Notes under the pieces: generated by a model
Database searches by the model: none
What the model saw: the letters and a program-made list of their open reading frames with translations, nothing else
What the model was told of the DNA's origin: nothing
Made by a program: the position numbers and the translations under genes
Origin: an uncultured beta proteobacterium
GTDB taxonomy: Bacteria > Pseudomonadota > Gammaproteobacteria > Burkholderiales > Burkholderiaceae_C
Length of the DNA stretch: 64,000 bases
Assembly (NCBI GenBank): GCA_903845935.1
Contig: CAIMZI010000091.1
Span: forward strand, 62,001 to 126,000
Reading direction: 5' to 3'
Part shown: one piece after another, positions 52,654 to 61,052 of the stretch
Position numbering within the stretch: the stretch's first letter is position 1
How the letters are laid out: every line of letters begins with the position of its first letter

Positions 52654-53127
52654 TCAGGCTGCAGGAGCTTGGTCCTGCGGGCCTTCAGGTTCTTCGGCGT
52701 CGAAGCGGTCTTCGGGCATGCGGCTGCGCCGGCGCAGCACCAGCACCAGGCCCAGCAGGCCCAGCACCAGCAAAACACCAGGGCCTACCCACAGCAATAC
52801 CGTGGTGGACTTAAAAGGTGGGCGGTACAGCACAAAATCGCCATAGCGCTCGGTCATATAGTCGGTAATCTGCTGATCGGTCATGCCCTTTTGCAGCAGT
52901 TCGCGCACCTGCTGACGCAGGTCTATGGCCAGATCAGCGTGCGAGTCGGCAATGGTCTGGTTCTGGCAAACCAGGCAGCGCAGTTCAGCGGTAATGGCCA
53001 ACATGCGGGCCTCCAGCACCGGGTCGGCCACCGCGGGCGCCGCCTCGTTGGCGTTGGCCGCCGACAGGCCAATCACTAGAAACAGCGCGGCCAGCCATGC
53101 CGCGATAACGCGGAGCGTGGGGGTCAT
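52654..53127 (-). CDS. ccmH: Cytochrome c maturation protein CcmH
   Basis: A 157-residue protein with a signal peptide (about 1-27), the redox motif R50-C51-L-V-C54-Q-N-Q and a membrane anchor near 107-128 (TVLLWVGPGVLLVLGLLGLVLVL). It reduces or holds the apocytochrome CxxCH thiols during haem attachment. Its start overlaps the dsbE stop (ATGA). The first codons (MTPTLR) are encoded by a copy of the CCCCCACGCTCCGCG repeat core found elsewhere in the window. Confidence 0.94.
   Translation of the reverse strand: MTPTLRVIAAWLAALFLVIGLSAANANEAAPAVADPVLEARMLAITAELRCLVCQNQTIADSHADLAIDLRQQVRELLQKGMTDQQITDYMTERYGDFVLYRPPFKSTTVLLWVGPGVLLVLGLLGLVLVLRRRSRMPEDRFDAEEPEGPQDQAPAA
53108..53127 (-). repeat. 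Repeat core at the ccmH start codon
   Basis: The minus strand at the ccmH start reads ATGACCCCCACGCTCCGCGT. The ACCCCCACGCTCC part matches the core of the palindromic repeats near 29930 and 48582. It could be a degraded repeat recruited into the N-terminal coding sequence, or chance. Confidence 0.35.
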
Positions 53128-53666
53128 ATTCCGGCCTCCTTTTTCAACTGTTGTACCAGGGGGATCAGTTTGGTCTCGATTGACTCGGGCGTAAAGGGCC
53201 CGATCTGCTTGTAGCGGATCACACCCTTGGCGTCGATCAGGAAGGATTCCGGCACACCGTAAACGCCGTAGTCAATGCCGACGCGACCGTCGTGATCGTA
53301 GAGCGAGGCCTCATAGGGATTGCCAAAGCTGGCCAACCACTTCATGCCGGCGATGCGCTCGTCCTTGTAGTTCAGGCCGTAAATCGGCAGCATTTTCATG
53401 CGCGAGAACTCAACCAAGAGCGGATGCTCTTCGCGGCAGGCCACGCACCAGGAGGCAAACACATTGAGCAGCCAAACCTTGCCCAGCATATCGTCGCGCT
53501 TGAAGGTGGTGTCGGGCTTCTCCAAACCGGCCAGCGCAAAGGCTGGTGCCGGCTTATTGATCAGCGGAGAGGGCACCTCGCGCGGGTCCAGGCTCAGGCC
53601 CCGCATCAGAAAGCCCACCAGCACCAGAAAGATCGCCAGGGGCAACAGGAACTTCAGGTATTTCAT
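53124..53666 (-). CDS. ccmG: Thiol:disulfide interchange protein DsbE/CcmG
   Basis: A 180-residue membrane-anchored periplasmic thioredoxin. The anchor is at about 5-23, GKVWLLNVFASW-C74-V-A-C77 is the active site, and GVPESFLIDAKGVIRYK holds the cis-Pro region. It reduces CcmH or apocytochrome thiols. The family motif is usually WCxxC, as here. It follows ccmF after a repeat that supplies a GGAG site. Confidence 0.95.
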   Translation of the reverse strand: MKYLKFLLPLAIFLVLVGFLMRGLSLDPREVPSPLINKPAPAFALAGLEKPDTTFKRDDMLGKVWLLNVFASWCVACREEHPLLVEFSRMKMLPIYGLNYKDERIAGMKWLASFGNPYEASLYDHDGRVGIDYGVYGVPESFLIDAKGVIRYKQIGPFTPESIETKLIPLVQQLKKEAGI

Positions 53667-53674
53667 GATTGCTC

Positions 53675-53697
53675 TCCGCAGTGACGAACGTGGGGGC
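53675..53697 (-). repeat. GC-rich repeat between ccmF and ccmG
   Basis: On the minus strand the ccmF stop is followed by GCCCCCACGTTCGTCACTGC and then GGAGAG, the likely ribosome-binding site of ccmG. The GAGCCCCCACGTTCG part is identical to the repeat at 12783-12809. Confidence 0.5.
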
Positions 53698-55650
53698 TCA
53701 TACTGCCACCCCCGTCTTGCGGCGATAACGCCGGTCGGTTACGGCCAGCAGACCACCAAAGGCCATCACCAGGCAACCGCCCCAGATCCAGTCGATAAAG
53801 GGCTTCACATAGACGCGCACGATCCAGGCGCCGCCCTCCACCTCTTCACCCATGGACACATACAGATCCCGGGTAATGCCGGGGGCAATGGCCGCCTCGG
53901 TCATGGGGTTCTGCTGCACACGGTAAATGCGCTTCTCGGGGCTGAGCTCGGTGATCTTGCTGCCGTCGCGTGAAATTTCGATGGTGGCGCGGGTGGCGTC
54001 GTAATTGGGTCCCTGAATGTCCTTCACGCCCTTGAAGGCGAAGGAGTAGCCGCGCACCGTGGTGCTGTCGCCCACCGCCATCTTGACGTCGCTCTCCACC
54101 TCATAGGTCTTGACCATGGTGACGCCCAGGCAGAACATGGCCACACCAATGTGGGCCACCATCATGCCCACCAAGGCACGCGGAATGAGCAAGGCCTTGC
54201 GACGGATTTCGGTAAACCCTTTTCCTTCGGGGCGCACACGCTCCCACAGATCGGTGGCCACCGAGCTAAAAATCCAGAAGGCCATCAGCAGGCCGACCGT
54301 GGCCAACAGGTGGATGGCACCTTGCAGCCAACCGCTCACAACAGCGCAGACCACGGTGGCACCCAAGGCCCACTTCAGGCGGCTGGCCAAATCGGGCACC
54401 GAGCTTGCTTTCCAGCGCGCCATAGGGCCCACGCCCATCAGGAAGATGGTGGGAATCATCAGCGGCAGAAAAACCGAGTCAAAGTAAGGCGGGCCGACCG
54501 AGATCTTGCCCATGCCCAAGGCGTCCAGCAGCAGCGGGTACAGCGTGCCCAGCAGCACCACGGCAGCGGCAACCATGAACAGCACGTTGTTGGCCAAGAG
54601 CGCGGTCTCTTTGGAGAACAGCGCAAAGCGGGCGCCCAGACCGACGGTAGGCGCACGCCAAGCAAACAGCGTGAAAGAGGAGCCGATGACGATGGTCAGA
54701 AAGGCCAGGATAAACAGGCCGCGGCGCGGATCGGTGGCAAAAGCGTGTACCGAGGACAGCACGCCCGAGCGGACCAGGAAGGTGCCCAAGAGCGAGAACG
54801 AAAAGGCCAAAATCGCCAGCAACACGGTCCAGTTCTTGAAGCTGCCACGCTTTTCTGTGACGGCCAGCGAGTGGATCAGCGCCGTGCCCAGCAGCCAGGG
54901 CATGAGCGAGGCGTTTTCCACCGGGTCCCAGAACCACCAACCGCCCCAGCCCAGTTCGTAATAGGCCCAGGCGCTGCCCATGGCGATACCCACCGTCAGA
55001 AACATCCAGGCCACCGTCGTCCAGGGTCGAGTCCAACGCGCCCAGGTGGCGTCCAGGTTGCCGCCAATCAGCGCGGCAATGGCGAAGGCAAAGGCCACGC
55101 AAAAGCCGACATAACCCATGTAGAGCGTGGGCGGGTGGAACACCATGCCGGGGTCCTGCAGCAGCGGGTTCAGGTCGCGGCCATCGGCAGGTACCGGGAA
55201 CAGGCGATCAAAGGGATTGGAGGTGAGCAGCATGAACAGCAGAAAGCCGACGCTGACCAGACCCATCACGGCCAGGATGCGCGACAGCACCTCGCGCGGC
55301 AAATGGCGACTGAACAGGGACACGGCCACCATCCAGATCACCAGCATCTGCACCCACAGCAAGAGCGAACCTTCATGGCCGCCCCAAAAACCAGCAATCT
55401 GGTACTGCAAGGGCAAATGGGTATTGGAGTTGGAGGCCACATACAGCACGGAAAAATCGCTGCGTATGAAGCTCGCCATCAAACAGGCCGAGGCGAAGCT
55501 GACCAGGGCAAACAGCACATAGCTCAGGGGCCGCGCCATCGCCATCCAGTCGGCGCGGCCGCGTGCCGCGGCCCACATCGGAACCACGCCGAGTGCGAAG
55601 GCCACGCCCAAGGCCAGCCAAAGTGAAAAATGTCCAATTTCAGGAATCAT
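53698..55650 (-). CDS. ccmF: Cytochrome c haem lyase subunit CcmF
   Basis: A 650-residue polytopic protein with about 13-15 membrane helices and the Trp-rich haem-handling motif WGGWWFWDPVENASLMPWL. Other family signatures are AFWGGHEGSLLLW-type GFWGGHEGSLLLWV and PGMVFHPPTLYMGYVG. It ligates haem from CcmE to apocytochrome c with CcmH and CcmI. It starts 2 bases after ccmE. Length is normal. Confidence 0.97.
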   Translation of the reverse strand: MIPEIGHFSLWLALGVAFALGVVPMWAAARGRADWMAMARPLSYVLFALVSFASACLMASFIRSDFSVLYVASNSNTHLPLQYQIAGFWGGHEGSLLLWVQMLVIWMVAVSLFSRHLPREVLSRILAVMGLVSVGFLLFMLLTSNPFDRLFPVPADGRDLNPLLQDPGMVFHPPTLYMGYVGFCVAFAFAIAALIGGNLDATWARWTRPWTTVAWMFLTVGIAMGSAWAYYELGWGGWWFWDPVENASLMPWLLGTALIHSLAVTEKRGSFKNWTVLLAILAFSFSLLGTFLVRSGVLSSVHAFATDPRRGLFILAFLTIVIGSSFTLFAWRAPTVGLGARFALFSKETALLANNVLFMVAAAVVLLGTLYPLLLDALGMGKISVGPPYFDSVFLPLMIPTIFLMGVGPMARWKASSVPDLASRLKWALGATVVCAVVSGWLQGAIHLLATVGLLMAFWIFSSVATDLWERVRPEGKGFTEIRRKALLIPRALVGMMVAHIGVAMFCLGVTMVKTYEVESDVKMAVGDSTTVRGYSFAFKGVKDIQGPNYDATRATIEISRDGSKITELSPEKRIYRVQQNPMTEAAIAPGITRDLYVSMGEEVEGGAWIVRVYVKPFIDWIWGGCLVMAFGGLLAVTDRRYRRKTGVAV

Positions 55651-55652
55651 GT

Positions 55653-56108
55653 TTATTTGCTCATAACGATGGATGCAGCGGTCTTCTCATTGCTCTTGGC
55701 CGCATTTTTCAGAGCTTCTGCCGCTTCTGGCGGCATGTAGTTTTCATCGTGTTTGGCCAGCACTTCCTTGGCCACAAAGACGCCGTCCTGCAGCTTGCCC
55801 TGTGCCACCACGCCCTTGCCTTCCTTGAACAGGTCGGGCAGTATGCCTTCAAAGTGCACCGGCACGCTCTTGGCCGTGTCGGTCACCATAAAGTCAACGG
55901 CCACACCGGTGCGCTTGACGCTTCCGGCCACCACCAGACCGCCCAAGCGGAAGGTGCGGTTGACAGGCGCCTCTTTGGACTCGATCTGCGAGGGCGAGAA
56001 AAAGAAAACCAGATTGCTCTGGAAGGCATTCAGGATGAGCGCGGCAGCCGCCGCAATCACCAGAACCACGCCGGCCGCAATGGCCAGCCGTTTATGACGC
56101 GTTTTCAT
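55653..56108 (-). CDS. ccmE: Haem chaperone CcmE
   Basis: A 151-residue periplasmic haem chaperone with a membrane anchor (about 8-28), a beta-barrel domain and the covalent haem ligand H120 in [12 protein letters not shown] (Y124 following). It takes haem from CcmC and passes it to CcmF. It lies 5 bases after ccmD. Confidence 0.97.
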   Translation of the reverse strand: MKTRHKRLAIAAGVVLVIAAAAALILNAFQSNLVFFFSPSQIESKEAPVNRTFRLGGLVVAGSVKRTGVAVDFMVTDTAKSVPVHFEGILPDLFKEGKGVVAQGKLQDGVFVAKEVLAKHDENYMPPEAAEALKNAAKSNEKTAASIVMSK

Positions 56109-56113
56109 GTTGT

Positions 56114-56284
56114 TTAACCTTGTTCATCATCCATATCCGCCACCGCCCGCAACGCCGCAGCATGCCGACGTGCCGCCAGCACGGGCTCCAGCAGCATCCA
56201 GGCCGCCGTCACCCCGTACGAACCCCACACATACAAGCCATAGCCACCCATGGCAAAAAAATCACTCGCACTGTTCCAGACCAT
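56114..56284 (-). CDS. ccmD: Haem exporter accessory protein CcmD
   Basis: A 56-residue protein: [16 protein letters not shown], a single membrane segment (about 16-36, [20 protein letters not shown]), then a basic and acidic tail ending DMDDEQG. The size, the [16 protein letters not shown]-like start and the position between ccmC and ccmE identify CcmD. It releases haem-loaded CcmE from the CcmABC complex. GGGGA lies 5 bases before the ATG. Confidence 0.93.
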   Translation of the reverse strand: MVWNSASDFFAMGGYGLYVWGSYGVTAAWMLLEPVLAARRHAAALRAVADMDDEQG

Positions 56285-56294
56285 ATCGATCCCC

Positions 56295-57038
56295 TTACTT
56301 CTTGGCCACCAAGGCCCTCACCCAGTCGGCACCGCTTTCGCGCTCCAGCACGACGGCGCGTGCGCGCATAAACACTACCGCAAAGGCGTAGGCCCAGAAG
56401 GCCACCGTCATCAATAACATGGACAGCAGCATGGTGTGCGCCATCTTGGGCGCCGCCGTCATGCTGATGCTGGAGCCCTGGTGCAGGGTGTTCCACCAGC
56501 GCACCGAGAAGTAAATGATAGGCACGTTGACGGCACCCACAATCGCCAGCAGGGCACCGGCATGGTCGGCGCGGCGCACATCGTCAATGGCTTCAACGAG
56601 AGCCATAAAGCCCAGGTACAGGAACAACAGAATCAGCTCGGACGTCAAACGCGCGTCCCATACCCACCAGGCGCCCCAGGTCGGCTTGCCCCAAAAGGCG
56701 CCGGTCCACAGGGCCAGAAAGGTGAAGGCCGCACCGGTCGGAGCAATCGCGCGCGCCATCATCGAGGCCAGACGCGCGTTCGCCGCCCAGCCAAACGCCG
56801 CCCAACCGGCCATGGCCATATACAGCACCATGGACATCCAGGCGGCAGGCACATGGATAAAGATGATGCGATACGAGTTGCCCTGAGTGGCGTCTACGGG
56901 TGCCACGAAAAAGCCGACATACAGGCCCCAGATGGCAAACGCGGCAGCGATGCCGTACAGCCACGGCACCGTGATGCTGGCCAGTCGGTAAAAGCTTTTG
57001 GGCGCGGCAAAGGTAAAGAGTCTTGGCAGTTTTTTCAT
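56295..57038 (-). CDS. ccmC: Haem exporter protein CcmC
   Basis: A 247-residue membrane protein with six helices and the haem-binding Trp-rich motif WGAWWVWDARLTSELILLFLY. It loads haem onto CcmE. The ATG at 57038 overlaps the ccmB stop (ATGA); the open frame further upstream runs through ccmB in another frame. Confidence 0.97.
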   Translation of the reverse strand: MKKLPRLFTFAAPKSFYRLASITVPWLYGIAAAFAIWGLYVGFFVAPVDATQGNSYRIIFIHVPAAWMSMVLYMAMAGWAAFGWAANARLASMMARAIAPTGAAFTFLALWTGAFWGKPTWGAWWVWDARLTSELILLFLYLGFMALVEAIDDVRRADHAGALLAIVGAVNVPIIYFSVRWWNTLHQGSSISMTAAPKMAHTMLLSMLLMTVAFWAYAFAVVFMRARAVVLERESGADWVRALVAKK

Positions 57039-57697
57039 ACAGAGATTCTTAGGGCGGCGGCAGTGGCCACCGGGGCGCCCAGGGCGGATAGCAAAAAGAT
57101 GGCACCCAGCAGGTAGAAATGGCCATCGGGTGACAAACCGGACTCCGCCGCCGTGACGGCACCGGCACCGAAAATCAGCACCGGGATGCACAGCGGCAGC
57201 ACGATCAGCAAAATCAGCACGGCGGAATTGCGCAGCCCCAGCGTGAGTGCCGCGCCCATGCCGCCCATCAGGCTCAAAATAGGCGTGCCCAGCAGCAGAC
57301 CAAAGGCCATGAGCCCGATGGACTCCCAAGACAGGCCGAACAACAGACCCAAGAGCGGCGACACCAGCAGCAGCGGCACGCCCGTCATCAGCCAGTGCGC
57401 AATACCCTTGGCAGCTGCCAGCTCGATGCCAGAGAGCTGCGAGATCAGCATCTGCTCCAGCGAGCCGTCAGCATAGTCGCTGCCATACATAGAGTTGAGC
57501 GACAACATGGAGGACAGCAGCGCGCAAACCCAGACAATGCCGGGTGCAATCTGCTTGAGCGTGGCGGCTTCAGGCCCCACACCCAGCGGAAACAGGCTGG
57601 CGGCGACGACAAAGAAAACCACGGGCAGCAGCGCTTCGGCCGGGCGGCGACTGGCCAGGCGCAGGTCGCGAGACAGGATGGCCATCATCGGAGACAT
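57035..57697 (-). CDS. ccmB: Haem exporter permease CcmB
   Basis: A 220-residue polytopic protein with six helices. Characteristic stretches are LLSSMLSLNSMYGSDYADGSLEQMLISQLSG near residues 60-90 and IVLPLCIPVLIFGAGAV further along. With CcmA it forms the ABC transporter of system I cytochrome c maturation. It begins 40 bases after ccmA. Confidence 0.95.
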   Translation of the reverse strand: MSPMMAILSRDLRLASRRPAEALLPVVFFVVAASLFPLGVGPEAATLKQIAPGIVWVCALLSSMLSLNSMYGSDYADGSLEQMLISQLSGIELAAAKGIAHWLMTGVPLLLVSPLLGLLFGLSWESIGLMAFGLLLGTPILSLMGGMGAALTLGLRNSAVLILLIVLPLCIPVLIFGAGAVTAAESGLSPDGHFYLLGAIFLLSALGAPVATAAALRISV

Positions 57698-57737
57698 GAA
57701 AATACCTCCGTGCTGCGCACTGGCTTGAACACGGCGC

Positions 57738-58430
57738 TCATGCGGCGCGCGTCCCTTGCAGCATCAGTTCTACCAGCGGCAGGCCTTCAGGCTGGACCCG
57801 GATATGGCTGGTAAACAGCACCGTGCCGCCACGTCGCGCGTTTTCACAGAACAGTTCCTGCACCAGCGCCAGGCCGGCGTCGTCCAGCGCGTCAAAGGGT
57901 TCGTCCAGCACCCAAAAGCCGGGCTTTTCTTCCAACGCCAGGCGCGCCAAGGCCACGCGACGACGCTGGCCTTGTGAGAGCATGCGCACGGGTAGTCGGC
58001 GGCGGTGGAACACCCCCATGCGGCGCAGGGCGGCTTCCATGCGGTCTTGTGCGCAGGGGCGGCCGTGGATGGTGGTGAGAAACTGCAGGGCTTCCAGCGC
58101 AGTCAAATCATCTTTCAGGGCGTTGGCGTGACCCATGTAGACCAGCTTGGATTGAAACTCGTCAGACTTGACCAGCGGCTGGTCATTCCAGCTGAGCTGG
58201 CCGCCGTCGGGGCGGGACAGGCCGGCAATCACCCGCAACAGGCTGGTCTTGCCGCTGCCGTTGGAGCCGCGCAGCCACACCAACTGCCCGGCTTGCAATT
58301 CAAAATTCAAGGCCTTGAAAAGAACCTCCGTGCCACGGCGAACGGTGAGGTCTTTGGCACGAATGCCCGTGCCTTGCTCGTTGTGAAAAGTCAAATCTTG
58401 CGCCAAGGTAAAAATAAACCAAGCCCCCAT
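57738..58430 (-). CDS. ccmA: Haem exporter ATP-binding protein CcmA
   Basis: A 230-residue ABC ATPase with Walker A LRGSNGSGKTSLLR, signature MLSQGQRRRVALARL, Walker B FWVLDEPFDALD and switch H in FTSHIR. The N-terminal 20 residues before GIRAKDLTVRRG are longer than typical, so an internal start is possible. It is the first gene of the ccmABCDEFGHI operon, 107 bases downstream of an FNR-type site. Confidence 0.94.
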   Translation of the reverse strand: MGAWFIFTLAQDLTFHNEQGTGIRAKDLTVRRGTEVLFKALNFELQAGQLVWLRGSNGSGKTSLLRVIAGLSRPDGGQLSWNDQPLVKSDEFQSKLVYMGHANALKDDLTALEALQFLTTIHGRPCAQDRMEAALRRMGVFHRRRLPVRMLSQGQRRRVALARLALEEKPGFWVLDEPFDALDDAGLALVQELFCENARRGGTVLFTSHIRVQPEGLPLVELMLQGTRAA

Positions 58431-58536
58431 GGGCAGATTCCGCTGCAGCCTCTCTCAGGCCAAGCAGCTTTTGGGGGATTATCCTGCAATAGGCCCTTGA
58501 TCCCTGCACGGATGGAGCGTCGGCCTTGCCTGACAT

Positions 58537-58550
58537 TTGATGCGAATCAA
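58537..58550. promoter_or_regulatory. Perfect FNR/Anr-type site upstream of the ccm operon
   Basis: TTGAT-GCGA-ATCAA is an exact match to the FNR consensus TTGAT-N4-ATCAA. It lies in the 162-base gap between the glcF stop and the ccmA start, about 107 bases upstream of ccmA. Activation of cytochrome c maturation under low oxygen would follow. No strong -10 element at the ideal class II distance was seen. Confidence 0.75.
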
Positions 58551-58592
58551 GGAATGCACGATTCTGCACGCCCACTATTACGGTTTTCTTAT

Positions 58593-59831
58593 TCAGACTT
58601 GCAAGGCCGCGTCCAGAACTTCCACCCAATGCCGCACCGCAGCATTGGTGCCGCTTTGCAAGTGGGTGATGCAGCCGATATTGGCGCTGATGATGACCTC
58701 ATTGGCGGCGGGTTGCAGATTGCCCAGCTTGCGGTCGCGCAGCTGGTAGGACAGCTCCGGATTCAGCACCGAATAGGTACCGGCGGAGCCGCAACACAGG
58801 TGCGACTCGTTGGCGGCCAGGCGCACAGCAAAGCCCAGGTCGGCCAGATGCTGTTCGACACCGCCGCGCAGTTTTTGACCATGTTGCAGCGTGCAGGGCG
58901 GGTGAAACACCAAGCCGGGCTTGGGCCTGTCGCTTAGTTTGGCGCGCAGCGCAGGCACCAGTTCGGGCAGCAGCTCGCTCAAGTCGCGGGTCAACTCGCT
59001 CACCCTGGCCGCCTTGGCGGCGTAGGCTGGGTCATGCCGCAGGATGTGACCGTATTCCTTGACAGTGACTCCACAGCCAGAGGCATTCATTACCAGGGCT
59101 TCGACCCCACTGCTGTTACCCGGTTCAATCAAGGGCCACCAGGCATCGATATTGGCGCGCATCTGCGCCATGCCGCCATCCTGGTCGTTTAGATGGAATT
59201 TGACGGCGCCGCAGCAGCCTGACTTGGGCACCACCAGGCTCTGAATACCTGCAGCGTCCAGCACGCGAGCGGTAGCGGCATCGATATTCGGGCTCATGCT
59301 GGGCTGGGCACAACCGGCCAGCATCAGCACCTTGTGCGGGTGGCTTTGCGTCGGCCAGGCACCGGCATCCTGTTTGGCGGGCACCTTGTTTTGCAGGCCT
59401 GCGGGCAGCAGCGGGCGCAGCATCTGACCGATCTTCATGGCCGGGGCAAACAGCGGCGAAGGCAGGCCTTCCTTGAGCGCCCAGCGAACTGCTTTTTCAG
59501 CCAGCGGGCGTTCCACCTTGGCGTCCACCAGCTTGCGACCAATGTCCACCAGATGGCCGTAATCGACGCCGCTAGGGCAGGTGCTTTCGCAGTTTCGGCA
59601 AGTGAGGCATCGATCCAGGTGCAGCTGCGTGGCGCGTGTGGGTTTCTCGCCTTCCAGCACCTGCTTCATCAAATAGATGCGCCCGCGCGGACCGTCCAGT
59701 TCATCGCCCAGCAGTTGGTAGGTGGGGCAGGTGGCGGTGCAAAAGCCGCAATGCACGCACTTGCGCAGAATGGCTTCGGCTGCCAGTCCGTCGGGCGTGC
59801 CTTGGTACTCGGGTGCGAGAGTGGTTTGCAT
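58593..59831 (-). CDS. glcF: Glycolate oxidase iron-sulfur subunit GlcF
   Basis: A 412-residue protein with two [4Fe-4S] motifs near the N-terminus (CVHCGFCTATCP and CLTCRNCESTCP) and two CCG-type domains (SGCCGAVKFHL; LCCGSAGTYSVL). It passes electrons from the glycolate dehydrogenase flavin subunits to the membrane. The ATG at 59831 overlaps the glcE stop (TGATG). The longer open frame upstream lies antiparallel within glcE and is not real. Confidence 0.95.
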   Translation of the reverse strand: MQTTLAPEYQGTPDGLAAEAILRKCVHCGFCTATCPTYQLLGDELDGPRGRIYLMKQVLEGEKPTRATQLHLDRCLTCRNCESTCPSGVDYGHLVDIGRKLVDAKVERPLAEKAVRWALKEGLPSPLFAPAMKIGQMLRPLLPAGLQNKVPAKQDAGAWPTQSHPHKVLMLAGCAQPSMSPNIDAATARVLDAAGIQSLVVPKSGCCGAVKFHLNDQDGGMAQMRANIDAWWPLIEPGNSSGVEALVMNASGCGVTVKEYGHILRHDPAYAAKAARVSELTRDLSELLPELVPALRAKLSDRPKPGLVFHPPCTLQHGQKLRGGVEQHLADLGFAVRLAANESHLCCGSAGTYSVLNPELSYQLRDRKLGNLQPAANEVIISANIGCITHLQSGTNAAVRHWVEVLDAALQV

Positions 59832-60994
59832 CAGGAAACGAGTCCGGGGTTGAAGATGCCCTGTGGGTCGAAGCTGGCCTTGAGGCGTTGGCTGATGGCG
59901 TTCAGGCTGGGGCTTTCGCTGCGCAGGGCTTGGGTCGCGTTGGCCTGGGCAGTGGTGAACGCCGGGTTTACAAACAGGGTCGCGGTGCCGCCCGCTTCGC
60001 GTGCCAGGTTTTGCAAATCGACTCCCGCCGCCAGAGGGGCCCATACCCAGCGCAGTCCGCCATGCCACTCGATCAGCGGATGGGATGGCAGGCGCAGCAC
60101 AGCTGCAGTTTGCGGGACGCTCAAGCGCCACAGCACCGTGCCTTGCGGCGCTTGGGTGGTAAAGAAAGGCAGTTGCTGGTTGCGGCACAGTTCCCAGTCT
60201 GGGGCGGACTGGGCGTTTTCCATGCGCTGGCCGGCCACCTCAGCCAGCATCTTCTGGCAGGCCGCTTCCACCGCAGCCACGGCTCCACGCAGGCGCACAT
60301 ACAGCGTGGGTTGGCCTGAAATTCCGGGGGCCGAATCACCCATCACCCAACAGCTGGCGTTGAGCGGCAAGGGCTCGCCACCCCAGCGATGCAGATGTTC
60401 CAGCGCAGCCTCCTGCTCCAGCGCAAAGCACAGGGTGGCCTCAGACGGAGCCACCGGCAGCACCTTGAGCGATACCTCGGTCAGCAAGCCCAGCGTGCCG
60501 CGTGCGCCCACCATCAGGCGCGAGACGTCATAGCCCGCCACGTTTTTCATGACCTGGCCGCCAAAGGTCAGATGCTGACCCAGGCCGTTGATGAGTTTGG
60601 CGCCCAGCACATAGTCGCGCACACCGCCGACGCTGGCACGCGATGGCCCGGCCAGACCGGAGGCAACCATGCCGCCCACGGTGGCGGCAGCTGCGCCCAG
60701 CGTGGACCAAGCGAAATGCGGGGGCTCAAACGCCAGGCACTGGCCTTGTTCGGCCAGCAGGGCTTCCAGTTCTGACAGCGGGGTGCCAGCGCCCACGGTG
60801 ACCACCAACTCGGTCGGCTCGTAGCTGATGACGCCATTCAGTGCGCGGGTGTCCAGCAACTCGCCCTGCGAGACGCCTAAAAAATCCTTGCTGCCGCCAC
60901 CGCGCAGGCGCAGCGGCCTAGCGTCGGCGCGAGCCGCAGCGATGCGGTCGGTGATGCTGCGTAAAGCGTATTCCATGTTTGCCATGGCGCACAT
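59831..60994 (-). CDS. glcE: Glycolate oxidase FAD-binding subunit GlcE
   Basis: A 387-residue FAD-binding (PCMH-type) protein. LRLRGGGSKDFLG, LVVTVGAGTPLSELEALLAEQGQCLAFEPP, GGMVASGLAGPSRASVGGVRDYVLGAKLING and FGGQVMKNVAGYDVSRLMVGARGTLG are characteristic. It forms the glycolate dehydrogenase with GlcD and GlcF. No glcD gene lies in this window. The start may instead be one of two ATGs within the first seven codons. Confidence 0.94.
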   Translation of the reverse strand: MCAMANMEYALRSITDRIAAARADARPLRLRGGGSKDFLGVSQGELLDTRALNGVISYEPTELVVTVGAGTPLSELEALLAEQGQCLAFEPPHFAWSTLGAAAATVGGMVASGLAGPSRASVGGVRDYVLGAKLINGLGQHLTFGGQVMKNVAGYDVSRLMVGARGTLGLLTEVSLKVLPVAPSEATLCFALEQEAALEHLHRWGGEPLPLNASCWVMGDSAPGISGQPTLYVRLRGAVAAVEAACQKMLAEVAGQRMENAQSAPDWELCRNQQLPFFTTQAPQGTVLWRLSVPQTAAVLRLPSHPLIEWHGGLRWVWAPLAAGVDLQNLAREAGGTATLFVNPAFTTAQANATQALRSESPSLNAISQRLKASFDPQGIFNPGLVS

Positions 60995-61052
60995 GGTACG
61001 GGCTGCTTACGGTTCAGCGCGTGAATTATTTGAACGGGGCGGCGTTAAAAAA

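Noticed and set aside
54151-55626. 491-codon open frame antisense to ccmF
   Set aside because: Low-complexity His/Gln/Arg-rich translation typical of the complement of a GC-rich membrane-protein gene; ccmF is certain on the other strand.
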